A stretch of DNA of 64,000 bases, from positions 1 through 64,000 of the forward strand of contig CATXZD010000006.1 in the NCBI GenBank assembly GCA_958403905.1, in the 5' to 3' direction. Origin of the DNA: an uncultured Ruminococcus sp. Its GTDB lineage: Bacteria; Bacillota; Clostridia; Oscillospirales; Acutalibacteraceae. This document shows positions 17,202 to 24,683 of the stretch, piece after piece (position 1 is the stretch's first letter; each line of letters starts with the position of its first letter). Both the position numbers and the translations under genes were made by a program. The notes beneath the pieces were generated by a model. That model worked only from the letters and a program-made list of their open reading frames with translations, did not search any database and had not been told where the DNA came from.

Positions 17202-18107
17202 ATGACTTTATTTGAAAAAACCAAAAGCTTTGTTTACAGAAATGCAAGACCGCTTGACCTTGCGCTGTGGAAATACCATTTTGAAAACGGAAGTGCCAAT
17301 GAGGTTCTGAAAATCCTTTCATTTTATCAAAATGAGGACGGCGGCTTTGCATATGCGCTTGAACCGGATAATTGGAACACAAATTCAAATCCCGTTGCAA
17401 CGTGGGCGGCAACTCAGCGTCTGTACGAAATAGACTTTTGCGACAGAGAACACCCGATTATAAAAGGCATACTCAGATACCTTGCAAGCGGAAAGGATTT
17501 TGAAAACGGCAAATGGTATAACACCGTTGCAGGCAATAACAGCTTTCCACACGCAATCTGGTGGGAATGTCCAAATGACAAAGGCGTTCCCGATGACAAT
17601 CCGACAGTGAGCCTTGCCGGCTTTATTCTCCGCTTTGCAGACAAAGATTCTGAAATTTATAAGACCGCAGAAAAAATCTCCGTTAAGGCTGTAGATGAAT
17701 TTATGGATAAGCAGGAAATTGAAATGCACACCGCAAGGTGTTATCTTGATTTACTCAATTACTGTCTTGAAATTGACGGTCTTGATTTGTTTGACGTTGA
17801 AGCATACAGAAAAAATCTGATTGAAAAATCCGAAGCGGTAATCTGTAAGGATACAGAAAAATGGGCTGCTGATTATGTTTGCACACCATCAATGTTCTTT
17901 GAAAGAAAAATGACGGTTTTAGGTGCTTTTGATAAATCGCTTGTAAAAGCTGAATGTAATCTGATTGAAAGCACCCAGCTTGATGACGGTTCATTCCCTG
18001 TAACTTGGCAATGGCACAATGATTACAAAGAATTTGAAATTGCCGCAAATTGGTGGAAATCAGGCATTGCAATAAAAAATATGTTGTATTTAAAGCATTG
18101 CAAATGA
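17202..18107 (+). CDS. alpha/alpha-toroid (prenyltransferase/squalene-cyclase-like) protein
   Basis: A soluble 301-residue protein beginning at ATG 17202 behind an AAGGAGG site. It contains repeats resembling the QW-type motifs of terpene cyclases and prenyltransferases (QNEDGGFAYALEPD near residues 46-59, and QLDDGSFPVTWQW near the end), which point to an alpha/alpha barrel fold. The catalytic DxDD motif of squalene-hopene cyclases is not seen, and there is no signal peptide. Homologous small single-barrel proteins are usually annotated only as hypothetical. The AraC regulator upstream is the only functional hint; substrate and reaction are unknown. Confidence 0.75.
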   Translation: MTLFEKTKSFVYRNARPLDLALWKYHFENGSANEVLKILSFYQNEDGGFAYALEPDNWNTNSNPVATWAATQRLYEIDFCDREHPIIKGILRYLASGKDFENGKWYNTVAGNNSFPHAIWWECPNDKGVPDDNPTVSLAGFILRFADKDSEIYKTAEKISVKAVDEFMDKQEIEMHTARCYLDLLNYCLEIDGLDLFDVEAYRKNLIEKSEAVICKDTEKWAADYVCTPSMFFERKMTVLGAFDKSLVKAECNLIESTQLDDGSFPVTWQWHNDYKEFEIAANWWKSGIAIKNMLYLKHCK

Positions 18108-18140
18108 TTTAAATTAACACTAAATGTACGGTAAACTGCA

Positions 18141-18176
18141 AACGGCAGGCTGAATTTAATCAGTCTGCCGTATTAT
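18141..18176 (+). terminator. terminator after the toroid gene, second of a near-identical pair
   Basis: Stem ACGGCAGGCTG...CAGTCTGCCGT (18142-18171) nearly identical to 16207-16235, followed by ATTATTAT. It may also act weakly for the GNAT gene on the other strand. Confidence 0.7.
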
Positions 18177-18207
18177 TATGCTATAATCTGAAATTTTACA
18201 TAGATTT

Positions 18208-18780
18208 TCAGCGAACAGCCACATAACGGTAATGCGGCATATCCACTCCTTTGTAATGCTTGGTCCAACTGTCAGCAATGCTCATACCGTTTCGGATTGC
18301 CACCTGCTGCGAAGCCGTATTTGTATCTCTGATAATTGAACAAACTTCATCGGCGTTCAGGGTTTCAAAGGCATATTTTTTGCAAGCCTTTGCGGCTTCC
18401 GTTGCATAGCCTTTATGCCAATACAACCGTGCAAAAAGATACCCTATCTCAAGCACTTCCTTGTCTTTCCACGGCTGTATGGTAAGTCCGCACTGACCTA
18501 TCATCTTATCCGTTTCTTTAAGTATTACTGCCCATAGTCCAAAGCCCCATTTTTTATATCGAGCAATCTGCCTGTCCAGCCATTCCTGAACCTCAGTATC
18601 ACTGAAAGCACCTTCATAGGCATACATTACCTCTTCATCCTGTAAAATTTCGCATAAGGATTTGAAATTCGCCTGACACATCTCACGCAGATACAATCTG
18701 TCTGTTTCAATTATCATATGTACCTCAGAAGATTCCATTTTTGAATATTTTTCAAGCTTATCCGCAACTTTATTTATCAT
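18208..18780 (-). CDS. GNAT N-acetyltransferase (RimJ/RimL-like)
   Basis: A 190-residue acetyltransferase of the Acetyltransf_3 subgroup, using acetyl-CoA; substrate unknown. The core begins MIIETDRLYLREM, a classic start for this family, so the real start may be that ATG (18717), which has GAGGT four bases upstream; the longer form from ATG 18780 adds 21 residues. The acetyl-CoA loop region HKGYATEAAKACKKYAF and the ASQQVAIRNGM motif are visible. It lies 37 bases downstream of the radical SAM gene on the same strand and is probably co-transcribed, though no metabolic link is apparent. Confidence 0.85.
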   Translation of the reverse strand: MINKVADKLEKYSKMESSEVHMIIETDRLYLREMCQANFKSLCEILQDEEVMYAYEGAFSDTEVQEWLDRQIARYKKWGFGLWAVILKETDKMIGQCGLTIQPWKDKEVLEIGYLFARLYWHKGYATEAAKACKKYAFETLNADEVCSIIRDTNTASQQVAIRNGMSIADSWTKHYKGVDMPHYRYVAVR

Positions 18781-18817
18781 ACAGTCACCGAAATATTATG
18801 GGAATTAAACATCAAAT

Positions 18818-19570
18818 TTACGGCTGATATTCATCTAAGATATCAAGAATACCCTTGTGATAGACATTTCCGTTTAATACATCTCCATTTGGAGAAAATC
18901 CAATATCTCTGATATCCTTTGGGTTTTCTTCATACGGATTCGAGTACTCTGCATTTTCATCAAAATATTCACTCAAATACTTAATGGCATTTCCACTCGG
19001 AAAAATCACATTCCCTGCTTCGACAGAGATTCCCGTATATTCAAACTCTTTAATTATTTCTCTTGTTTTTGCATTGTAGGAATTGTTATCATCTCTGCTT
19101 ACAAGCCAAGCCGGGCTTAGCTTTATGCTTATTCCGGTTTTCCTTACACATTCGGCAAAATATTTCACCGGCTCCAACGGAATTGTTTCCTGATGGAATG
19201 CGTCAACCGATAAAAGAATCTTGCTTACTCCGCTGTCTGCAAGTAACTGAACTACTTCTTTAATTCTCTTTGTATCCTTAGTGAAATATCCGTTTGTAAT
19301 CAATTCTCTTGCAGGAATTCCCACCTCAGTTGCTGTTTTATGTATCTTGCAAACCTTTTCAGGATAAAGCAGCGGTTCCCCGCCAAATGTCATCAATGAC
19401 TCTATCTTATAATTTTTACATATTTCACGAATTGCATTCGCAGCAACATCTGCATCAATATGTTCTGTGCAAGCGTTATGGTCACCTTCAGAGCAATGCT
19501 TACATTTTCCGGTACATGCCATTGTCACCACAAACTCAATTCTATTTAAATTTTTTATATATTTATTCAT
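18818..19570 (-). CDS. radical SAM protein of unknown function
   Basis: A 250-residue radical S-adenosylmethionine enzyme. The cluster motif CTGKCKHC (Cys-x3-Cys-x2-Cys) begins near residue 19, followed by TFGGEPLLYPE, the GGEP motif that binds the methionyl group. The barrel continues to about residue 200. The C-terminal region keeps a short GFSPNGDVLNG stretch but lacks the cysteine-rich SPASM domain that would hold extra clusters, so this is a minimal form. No candidate precursor peptide or PqqD-like gene is adjacent, and the only likely partner is the GNAT gene downstream. The reaction is unknown. Confidence 0.88.
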   Translation of the reverse strand: MNKYIKNLNRIEFVVTMACTGKCKHCSEGDHNACTEHIDADVAANAIREICKNYKIESLMTFGGEPLLYPEKVCKIHKTATEVGIPARELITNGYFTKDTKRIKEVVQLLADSGVSKILLSVDAFHQETIPLEPVKYFAECVRKTGISIKLSPAWLVSRDDNNSYNAKTREIIKEFEYTGISVEAGNVIFPSGNAIKYLSEYFDENAEYSNPYEENPKDIRDIGFSPNGDVLNGNVYHKGILDILDEYQP

Positions 19571-19773
19571 AACAAACTACATCTCTTTCAAAAAAATTTT
19601 TATGTTATTTTTTGATAATGCAGTTCCGGCAACATAAGCAGCGCCTCTTTAATTGTTCTCGATACAATCTGTTGCCATCATTAGAACTGCACCGAGTAGC
19701 TAATTCGTTTTCTCACCAATAATCTCTCCTTACACCGATAATCTGAATCCTGAAATTCGAATTCTACCACGTA

Positions 19774-20283
19774 CTATAAATTGTTGATTTTATCAACCAT
19801 AAGGTTTATAGTTTCCTCTATTCCGCCGTTACTGCAATCAACAAAGTCAACCGTAATATCGGCGTATTTTTCGTATAGCGGCACTCGCACTCTGTAGACA
19901 TCGTCAAGAGTTTCGCCCTTTTTAAACGCAATACCCCTTGTTTTTATGTTTGTAACCCTGCGTTTGATTTCGTCAAGCGGAACGTTTATGTAAAGCACCT
20001 CGCCCTGTGCTTTTAAATTTTTCATCGCTTCTTCGGAAAGCACCATTGAACCGCCCGTTGCAATTACTGTGCTGTTACATTCAAGCTCTGAACCAACCTT
20101 TTCTTCAATATCAAGAAAGCTGTCCAGTCCGCCCTCGTCAAGAATTTTTTGGAGAGGTTTTCCTGCAATTCGGCTGATTATTAAATCTGTATCGGTAAAA
20201 GAATACCCCAATGCCTTTGCAAGCAAAACGCCGAGCGTGCTTTTTCCCGAACCGGGCATTCCGATTAAAATTATATTATCCAT
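19774..20283 (-). CDS. shikimate kinase-like P-loop kinase
   Basis: A 169-residue protein with the shikimate kinase fold: Walker A GMPGSGKS (residues 8-15), the DTD motif at about 32-34, ATGGS for the substrate-binding glycine loop, a lid region beginning RGIA, and RVPLY near the end. The expected phosphorylation of shikimate is uncertain because the conserved substrate-binding Arg of the FRxxE motif is Leu here (FLDIEE). No other aromatic-pathway gene is near; the gene sits one base downstream of pyk on the same strand. It may be a divergent AroK or a related small-molecule kinase. Confidence 0.8.
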   Translation of the reverse strand: MDNIILIGMPGSGKSTLGVLLAKALGYSFTDTDLIISRIAGKPLQKILDEGGLDSFLDIEEKVGSELECNSTVIATGGSMVLSEEAMKNLKAQGEVLYINVPLDEIKRRVTNIKTRGIAFKKGETLDDVYRVRVPLYEKYADITVDFVDCSNGGIEETINLMVDKINNL

Positions 20284-20284
20284 A

Positions 20285-21727
20285 TTAAAGTATCCTTATA
20301 TTAAGCGAGTCTGTACTTGAAGTCGGGCAGGTTCTGTTTGAAGAAAGCACAACAACCGTATCGCCCTTGTGAACAAGTCCCGTGCTTAATGCCTTTTCCA
20401 TAGCCTGCTTTGTTATTGCATCGGAAGTGCGTTTTTCCTCGCCTATTAAAGCGGTAACGCCCCAGTTAAGACAGAGCTTTCTGCAAACAAGCGGTGAGGT
20501 AACAACGGCAATTACCGGAACCTCGGGTCTGAAATGCACCATAGCCCTTGCAACTCTGCCTGTTGCACTTTCAACAATAATAGCCTTGGCGCCGACTTCT
20601 GCCGCAATTTCCTTTGCCGCCTTGCAGATACTTCCTCTGATTACGTTTTTATCTTTAATTGAATGGGCGTCAATATATTCGTGAAGTGCGGTAAACTCAC
20701 CGTTGTGCTCAGCCTCGGTGCAGATAGCGTCAAGCGCCTTTACGCTTTCAACGGGATACTTGCCTGCTGCCGATTCGGCAGAAAGCATTACTGCGCTTGT
20801 GCCGTCATAAACTGCGTTTGCAACATCGCTGATTTCGGCACGTGTAGGACGCGGTGAAGTTGTCATACTCTCGAGCATCTGTGTTGCAGTGATTACATAT
20901 TTGCCCCTTGCAACGCATTTTCTGATAAGTGTTTTCTGGATTTCGGGGAGTTTGATAAACGGAATTTCAACGCCCATATCGCCTCTTGCTACCATAATTC
21001 CGTCAGCGTAATCCATAATTGCGTCCATATCGTCAACACCGCTCTGATTTTCAATCTTTGCTATAATTTCAACATATTCAAAACCAACGCTGTCAATAAA
21101 ATCTCTTAAAGTCCTTACATCCTCGTGAGTACGCACAAATGAAGCAGCAACAACGTTTGCACCGTGTGTAAGTCCAAATTCAATATCCTTTCTGTCCTGA
21201 GCACTTACATAGGGCATATTAATGTTGTATCCGGGAATATTTATACTCTTGCGATTTTTAAGCACACCGCCCTTGTTGACTGAGCAGACAATTCTATCCT
21301 CTTTAACTTCTTTAATCACGAGCGATATAATACCGTCGTCAAGCAAAAGCTCTCTGCCGACTGACTTTGTGCCGTCAGCGTAAAAAAGGTCAACAAGCTT
21401 TGTGAATGACAGACTTACTCCGTTTTCGTCGCCTTGCTCACATTCCTTATACAGTGAAAAGGTTTTGCCCTCTTCAAGCTTAACTGAACCGTCTTTGAAA
21501 GTGCCCACTCTCACTTCGGGACCCTTTGTATCAAGAAGAATAGAAACATTTTTACCGCTTTCACGGATTGCATCCTTTATTGTTGCAAAAAGCTTTTCAA
21601 GCTCATCATATGTGCCGTGCGACATATTTACTCTTGCAACGTTCATTCCTGCATCAATCATTTCAAGGAGTTTTTCCTTTGTATTACACGCAGGACCGAT
21701 GGTGCATACAATTTTTGTTTTTCTCAT
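20285..21727 (-). CDS. pyk: pyruvate kinase
   Basis: The last enzyme of glycolysis, converting phosphoenolpyruvate and ADP to pyruvate and ATP in the cytoplasm. The N-terminus (MRKTKIVCTIGPA), the ARVNMSHG motif, the catalytic-lysine region IIAKIENQSGVDDMD and the MVARGDMGVEIP motif are intact. It has 480 residues: barrel, B and C domains, without the extra C-terminal PEP-utilizer domain found in some Bacillus enzymes. ATG 21727 follows AAGGGACG. The shikimate kinase-like gene follows with a one-base gap, so they are likely co-transcribed. Confidence 0.97.
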   Translation of the reverse strand: MRKTKIVCTIGPACNTKEKLLEMIDAGMNVARVNMSHGTYDELEKLFATIKDAIRESGKNVSILLDTKGPEVRVGTFKDGSVKLEEGKTFSLYKECEQGDENGVSLSFTKLVDLFYADGTKSVGRELLLDDGIISLVIKEVKEDRIVCSVNKGGVLKNRKSINIPGYNINMPYVSAQDRKDIEFGLTHGANVVAASFVRTHEDVRTLRDFIDSVGFEYVEIIAKIENQSGVDDMDAIMDYADGIMVARGDMGVEIPFIKLPEIQKTLIRKCVARGKYVITATQMLESMTTSPRPTRAEISDVANAVYDGTSAVMLSAESAAGKYPVESVKALDAICTEAEHNGEFTALHEYIDAHSIKDKNVIRGSICKAAKEIAAEVGAKAIIVESATGRVARAMVHFRPEVPVIAVVTSPLVCRKLCLNWGVTALIGEEKRTSDAITKQAMEKALSTGLVHKGDTVVVLSSNRTCPTSSTDSLNIRIL

Positions 21728-21974
21728 TAAAATTACGTCCCTTCACTCGAAATATATTAACAATAGTATAGTTTCCTAAGATAATTTAATTATATATTAT
21801 GAAGGAAGTAATTTCAATCATTGTTTCGTAAAATATCGGATAACATTTTTCTATATTATGGGCATTTTGTTCCGTCGCCGTAGGTCTGCTGCAACACCTC
21901 GCATATAAATCAGAAATACAGGCGAGTATATAAATGCTTTTTCTACGGTGTTAAACTTTCGTTAAAACAAGCCA

Positions 21975-22003
21975 TTGACAAAATCAATATTTTTATGTAT
22001 AAT
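21975..22003 (+). promoter_or_regulatory. consensus promoter of the tRNA-Leu gene
   Basis: TTGACA (21975-21980) and TATAAT (21998-22003) with a 17-base spacer, 30 bases before the tRNA. Both boxes match the sigma-A consensus exactly. Confidence 0.85.
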
Positions 22004-22032
22004 AACACTTGCGCTTTAAAAATATTTTATAT

Positions 22033-22117
22033 GCGGGTGTGGCGGAATTGGCAGACGCGCTAGATTTAGGTTCTAGTGTCAACCGATGTGCAGGTTCAAG
22101 TCCTGTCACCCGCACCA
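22033..22117 (+). tRNA. tRNA-Leu (anticodon UAG)
   Basis: An 85-base class II tRNA. The acceptor stem pairs GCGGGTG (22033-22039) with CACCCGC (22107-22113), followed by an encoded CCA end. The anticodon arm is CTAGA-TTTAGGT-TCTAG, placing anticodon TAG at 22067-22069, which reads CUA (and other CUN) leucine codons. The T arm has the usual GGTTCAAGTCC loop, and a long variable arm is present. Confidence 0.97.
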
Positions 22118-22160
22118 AAGCCGTTATGGGTAAGTACTCACTCATGACGGCTTAATTTTA
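22118..22160 (+). terminator. terminator after tRNA-Leu
   Basis: A 14-base imperfect stem beginning AAGCCGT (22118-22124) and ending ACGGCTT (22147-22153), followed by AATTTTAT. Confidence 0.75.
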
Positions 22161-22182
22161 TATCAAAAAGGAGGAAGATTTT

Positions 22183-22707
22183 ATGAGTACATTGACATCA
22201 GACAGACTTATTTTACGCCCATTCAGAGAAGGTGATGCCGAGATGATGTACCGCAACTGGACAAGTGACGAAAATGTTGCGAAATACTGTCATTGGCACA
22301 AACACGAAAATTTAGATACCACGGTTTGGCTTTTGAATATGTATCTTGATGAAGCTGCCTCCGGTTTTGAATATCGCTGGGCAATAACCGAAAAAGAAAA
22401 CGATGAGCCGATAGGCGCAATTGATGTTGTAGGTATTACCAACGATAATAAAACTGCTGAAATCGGTTATGTGCTTTCCAAAAAGCATTGGGGCAAAGGT
22501 TATGCTACCGAAGTCTGCAAAGCTGTTATTGATGAGTTGTTTCGTAACGGCTTTACGAAAATTATAGCAGCACACCACGTCGATAACCCTGCTTCCGGCA
22601 GAGTTATGGAGAAATGCGGAATGAGCTTTATCGGCTACGATAAATCAATCGCCAAATGGGGTTCTGACGAGCTTTGTGATGTTAAACTTTACAAAATTGT
22701 TAAATAA
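22183..22707 (+). CDS. GNAT N-acetyltransferase
   Basis: A 174-residue acetyltransferase of the RimJ/RimL type behind a strong AAGGAGG site. It opens LTSDRLILRPFREGDAEMM, typical of Acetyltransf_3 proteins, and shows the acetyl-CoA loop HWGKGYATEVCKAV and the NPASGRVMEKCGM motif. The substrate is unknown; it is a distant paralogue of the GNAT at 18208. It is a single-gene unit between the tRNA-Leu terminator and its own strong terminator. There is no antibiotic-specific signature. Confidence 0.88.
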   Translation: MSTLTSDRLILRPFREGDAEMMYRNWTSDENVAKYCHWHKHENLDTTVWLLNMYLDEAASGFEYRWAITEKENDEPIGAIDVVGITNDNKTAEIGYVLSKKHWGKGYATEVCKAVIDELFRNGFTKIIAAHHVDNPASGRVMEKCGMSFIGYDKSIAKWGSDELCDVKLYKIVK

Positions 22708-22712
22708 AATTC

Positions 22713-22755
22713 GGCATACACACTTTCAAAAATTAGTGTGTATGCCTTTCTTTTG
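22713..22755 (+). terminator. terminator after the GNAT gene, first of a near-identical pair
   Basis: Twelve-base perfect stem GGCATACACACT (22713-22724) and AGTGTGTATGCC (22735-22746), then TTTCTTTT. It recurs at 24470. Confidence 0.9.
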
Positions 22756-22909
22756 GGATAAATGCTTTTTAATTGAGTTAGCTTTTCATCACAACAATCC
22801 TTATGTGCCAGTTCAACAATATAACAAGTAAATTAAAAAAATTTTTATCATATATTACTTGACACAATAAGTGCTTTTTACTATACTTAATTTGAAAGGC
22901 GGCATACAT

Positions 22910-24454
22910 ATGAAAAAAATATATACAATACCTTTGTCTTTATTTTTACCAGTTTTAATGGTTTTTTCTGTAATAATATTTTTGTTTATAAGGGCAGATA
23001 TTTGTGTCGTTGCGGCACAGATCGAAAAAAGCAAAACCACCTCTGTCAAAGTTATCGGTGACGCTGACAGCAACGGTGAAGTAAATATTCAGGATGCTAC
23101 CTGTATTCAGCAGTACTTGGCTAACTTGATTTCAGAAGATGATATTAATCTTACAGCTGCAAATGTTACCGGTAATGAAAAATTGAGTATAAATGATGCA
23201 ACAAAAATTCAACTTTTTCTTGCAGAATTAATCAATAAATTTCCCGCAGAAGATGTTTCTGATAAAGTACAGCTTACATTTAATGTTACTATTCCGCAGC
23301 CCCTTAACGAGAATGATAAAATAAGCATTGGTACTAATCTGAACAATTGGAATCCTGCAGATTCCGAGTGGTTTATGAAAAAAATTGATGATTTACATTA
23401 TAAGCTTTCTGTTGAGCTGGATTTTCAAAACATAGGCAAAAAAATAAGCTATAAATACACTATTCAGAACAGCCAAACTACAGGTCCTAAAGTCTGGACA
23501 AGAGTTGAAGGTTCTTCAAGCGGCGGTGACATAAGTAACCGTACCTTTATTATTGACAAAAAATGCAGTGAAATTAATGATACTGTAGCAATGTTTAAAA
23601 ATGACTCGAACATTAATACAGTAACAAGCGGAACTCTTGAAACCTTCACACTTGATATGCCGCAGTATTCCGACGGCAGAACAAGGACAATTCATGTATG
23701 GCTTCCAAATGGTTATGATTCTAAAAATACAAACAAAAAATATTCTGTATTCTATATGCACGACGGACAGAATCTATTTGATATGTATTCCTCATATGCA
23801 GGTGAATGGAAGGTTGACGAATCTATTTCCAAAATGATGGACAATGGGTATGAGGGCGCAATAATTGTAGGTATTGAAAATTCAGCAGACAGGTGGAATG
23901 AATACAGTCCAAAATGGGTTAATCTTGGTTCGTCATTGCCGAATAATTCATCAGCCAAAGACTATGCAAAATTCGTAAATAATCCTTCAGGAGATAAATA
24001 CGGCGAATTTATTGTTAATACTTTAAAGCCGTATATTGACAGTCACTATAATGTTCGTACAGACAAAAATAGTACCGGCATTGGCGGAAGCTCTATGGGC
24101 GGATTGATTTCTTATTATATAGGAATGAAATATACCGATGTATTCGGTCAGGTACTTTCTTTTTCCCCGGCATTCTGGATGTACAGTGAAGATACTGTTG
24201 CTTCGGTAGTTAACTCATATGATTACAGTAATACTGACAATCTTCCAAAAATTTTCTTTTATGTCGGCGGAGCAAACCAAATGGAGAAAGATACCATTCC
24301 TTATGTTGATTTGGTTTACAATAAAATGTTAGAAAACAATTATCCTAAAAATAAGCTTTATTCACTTACAGATACCACAAAAGAACATAACGAAGCTGCA
24401 TGGTCGGAATATTTTCCTCAAGCATACAAGTGGTTAGTGGGTTTTGAAAAATAA
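22910..24454 (+). CDS. secreted dockerin esterase with a CBM20-like module
   Basis: A 514-residue secreted enzyme. ATG 22910 follows AAAGGCGG and leads a signal peptide or membrane anchor. A type I-like dockerin comes next (calcium loop DADSNGEVNIQDAT, second repeat degenerate, NVTGNEKLSINDAT). Then a beta-sandwich module resembling starch-binding CBM20 (GTNLNNWNP, YKYTI, NRTF) precedes an alpha/beta-hydrolase of the esterase D/CE1 type. The nucleophile is Ser395 in GSSMG, and a late His lies in KEHNEAAW. The dockerin implies docking on a cohesin-bearing scaffold, perhaps of the kind at 1-3055. Removal of acyl groups from a polysaccharide is a reasonable inference. Confidence 0.88.
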   Translation: MKKIYTIPLSLFLPVLMVFSVIIFLFIRADICVVAAQIEKSKTTSVKVIGDADSNGEVNIQDATCIQQYLANLISEDDINLTAANVTGNEKLSINDATKIQLFLAELINKFPAEDVSDKVQLTFNVTIPQPLNENDKISIGTNLNNWNPADSEWFMKKIDDLHYKLSVELDFQNIGKKISYKYTIQNSQTTGPKVWTRVEGSSSGGDISNRTFIIDKKCSEINDTVAMFKNDSNINTVTSGTLETFTLDMPQYSDGRTRTIHVWLPNGYDSKNTNKKYSVFYMHDGQNLFDMYSSYAGEWKVDESISKMMDNGYEGAIIVGIENSADRWNEYSPKWVNLGSSLPNNSSAKDYAKFVNNPSGDKYGEFIVNTLKPYIDSHYNVRTDKNSTGIGGSSMGGLISYYIGMKYTDVFGQVLSFSPAFWMYSEDTVASVVNSYDYSNTDNLPKIFFYVGGANQMEKDTIPYVDLVYNKMLENNYPKNKLYSLTDTTKEHNEAAWSEYFPQAYKWLVGFEK

Positions 24455-24469
24455 AAAGCACAACAAAAA

Positions 24470-24512
24470 GGCATACACACTTTCTGTTACGATTGTGTGT
24501 ATGCCTTTCTTA
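24470..24512. terminator. bidirectional terminator, second of a near-identical pair
   Basis: Stem GGCATACACAC...GTGTGTATGCC (24470-24505) flanked by AAAAA on the left and TTTCTT on the right, so it can end both the esterase message and the minus-strand peptide message. It nearly repeats 22713-22755. Confidence 0.85.
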
Positions 24513-24548
24513 TGCAATAAACGTTTTTGTCAGGTTGCCGTTTTTTTA

Positions 24549-24662
24549 TCAATTTGCATCAATAAACGGTAAATCGTCAGGATCTGAAGCAATACTTGTA
24601 GTAATTATGTCTTCGCTTTCAAAATTGATAATTTCCATTTCTGCTCTTTCATATATGTCCAT
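24549..24662 (-). CDS. 37-residue peptide ending in the DLPF-x-x-A tail; candidate precursor
   Basis: ATG 24662 is preceded by AAGGAGA six bases away, an excellent ribosome site, 21 bases after the stop of the leucine-rich-repeat gene. The 37-codon frame ends in TGA at 24549, and a terminator follows. The N-terminal ~23 residues are acidic and hydrophobic (EMEIINFESEDIITTS), like leader sequences of short peptide precursors in Clostridia. The C-terminal part is SDPDDLPFIDAN. It has no signal peptide or cysteine. The DLPFI motif is shared with the ends of two proteins at 30603 and 31082, next to PqqD-like and HPr-kinase-like genes. A role as a substrate of that machinery is an inference. Confidence 0.7.
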   Translation of the reverse strand: MDIYERAEMEIINFESEDIITTSIASDPDDLPFIDAN

Positions 24663-24683
24663 AAATATTCTCCTTTCCTGAAT

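Noticed and set aside
19571..19773. Possible decayed gene in the radical SAM/shikimate-kinase gap
   Set aside because: Minus-strand pieces such as LGAVLMMATDCIENN and RGAAYVAGTAL are interrupted by stops, and I could not tie them to a family.
21780..21960. A small RNA in the pyk/tRNA gap
   Set aside because: Apart from the tRNA promoter no clear promoter-hairpin-T-run combination is visible.
22033..22117. tRNA-Leu as an integration site for a mobile island
   Set aside because: No integrase and no repeat of the tRNA end is found; the following GNAT and esterase are separated by ordinary terminators.
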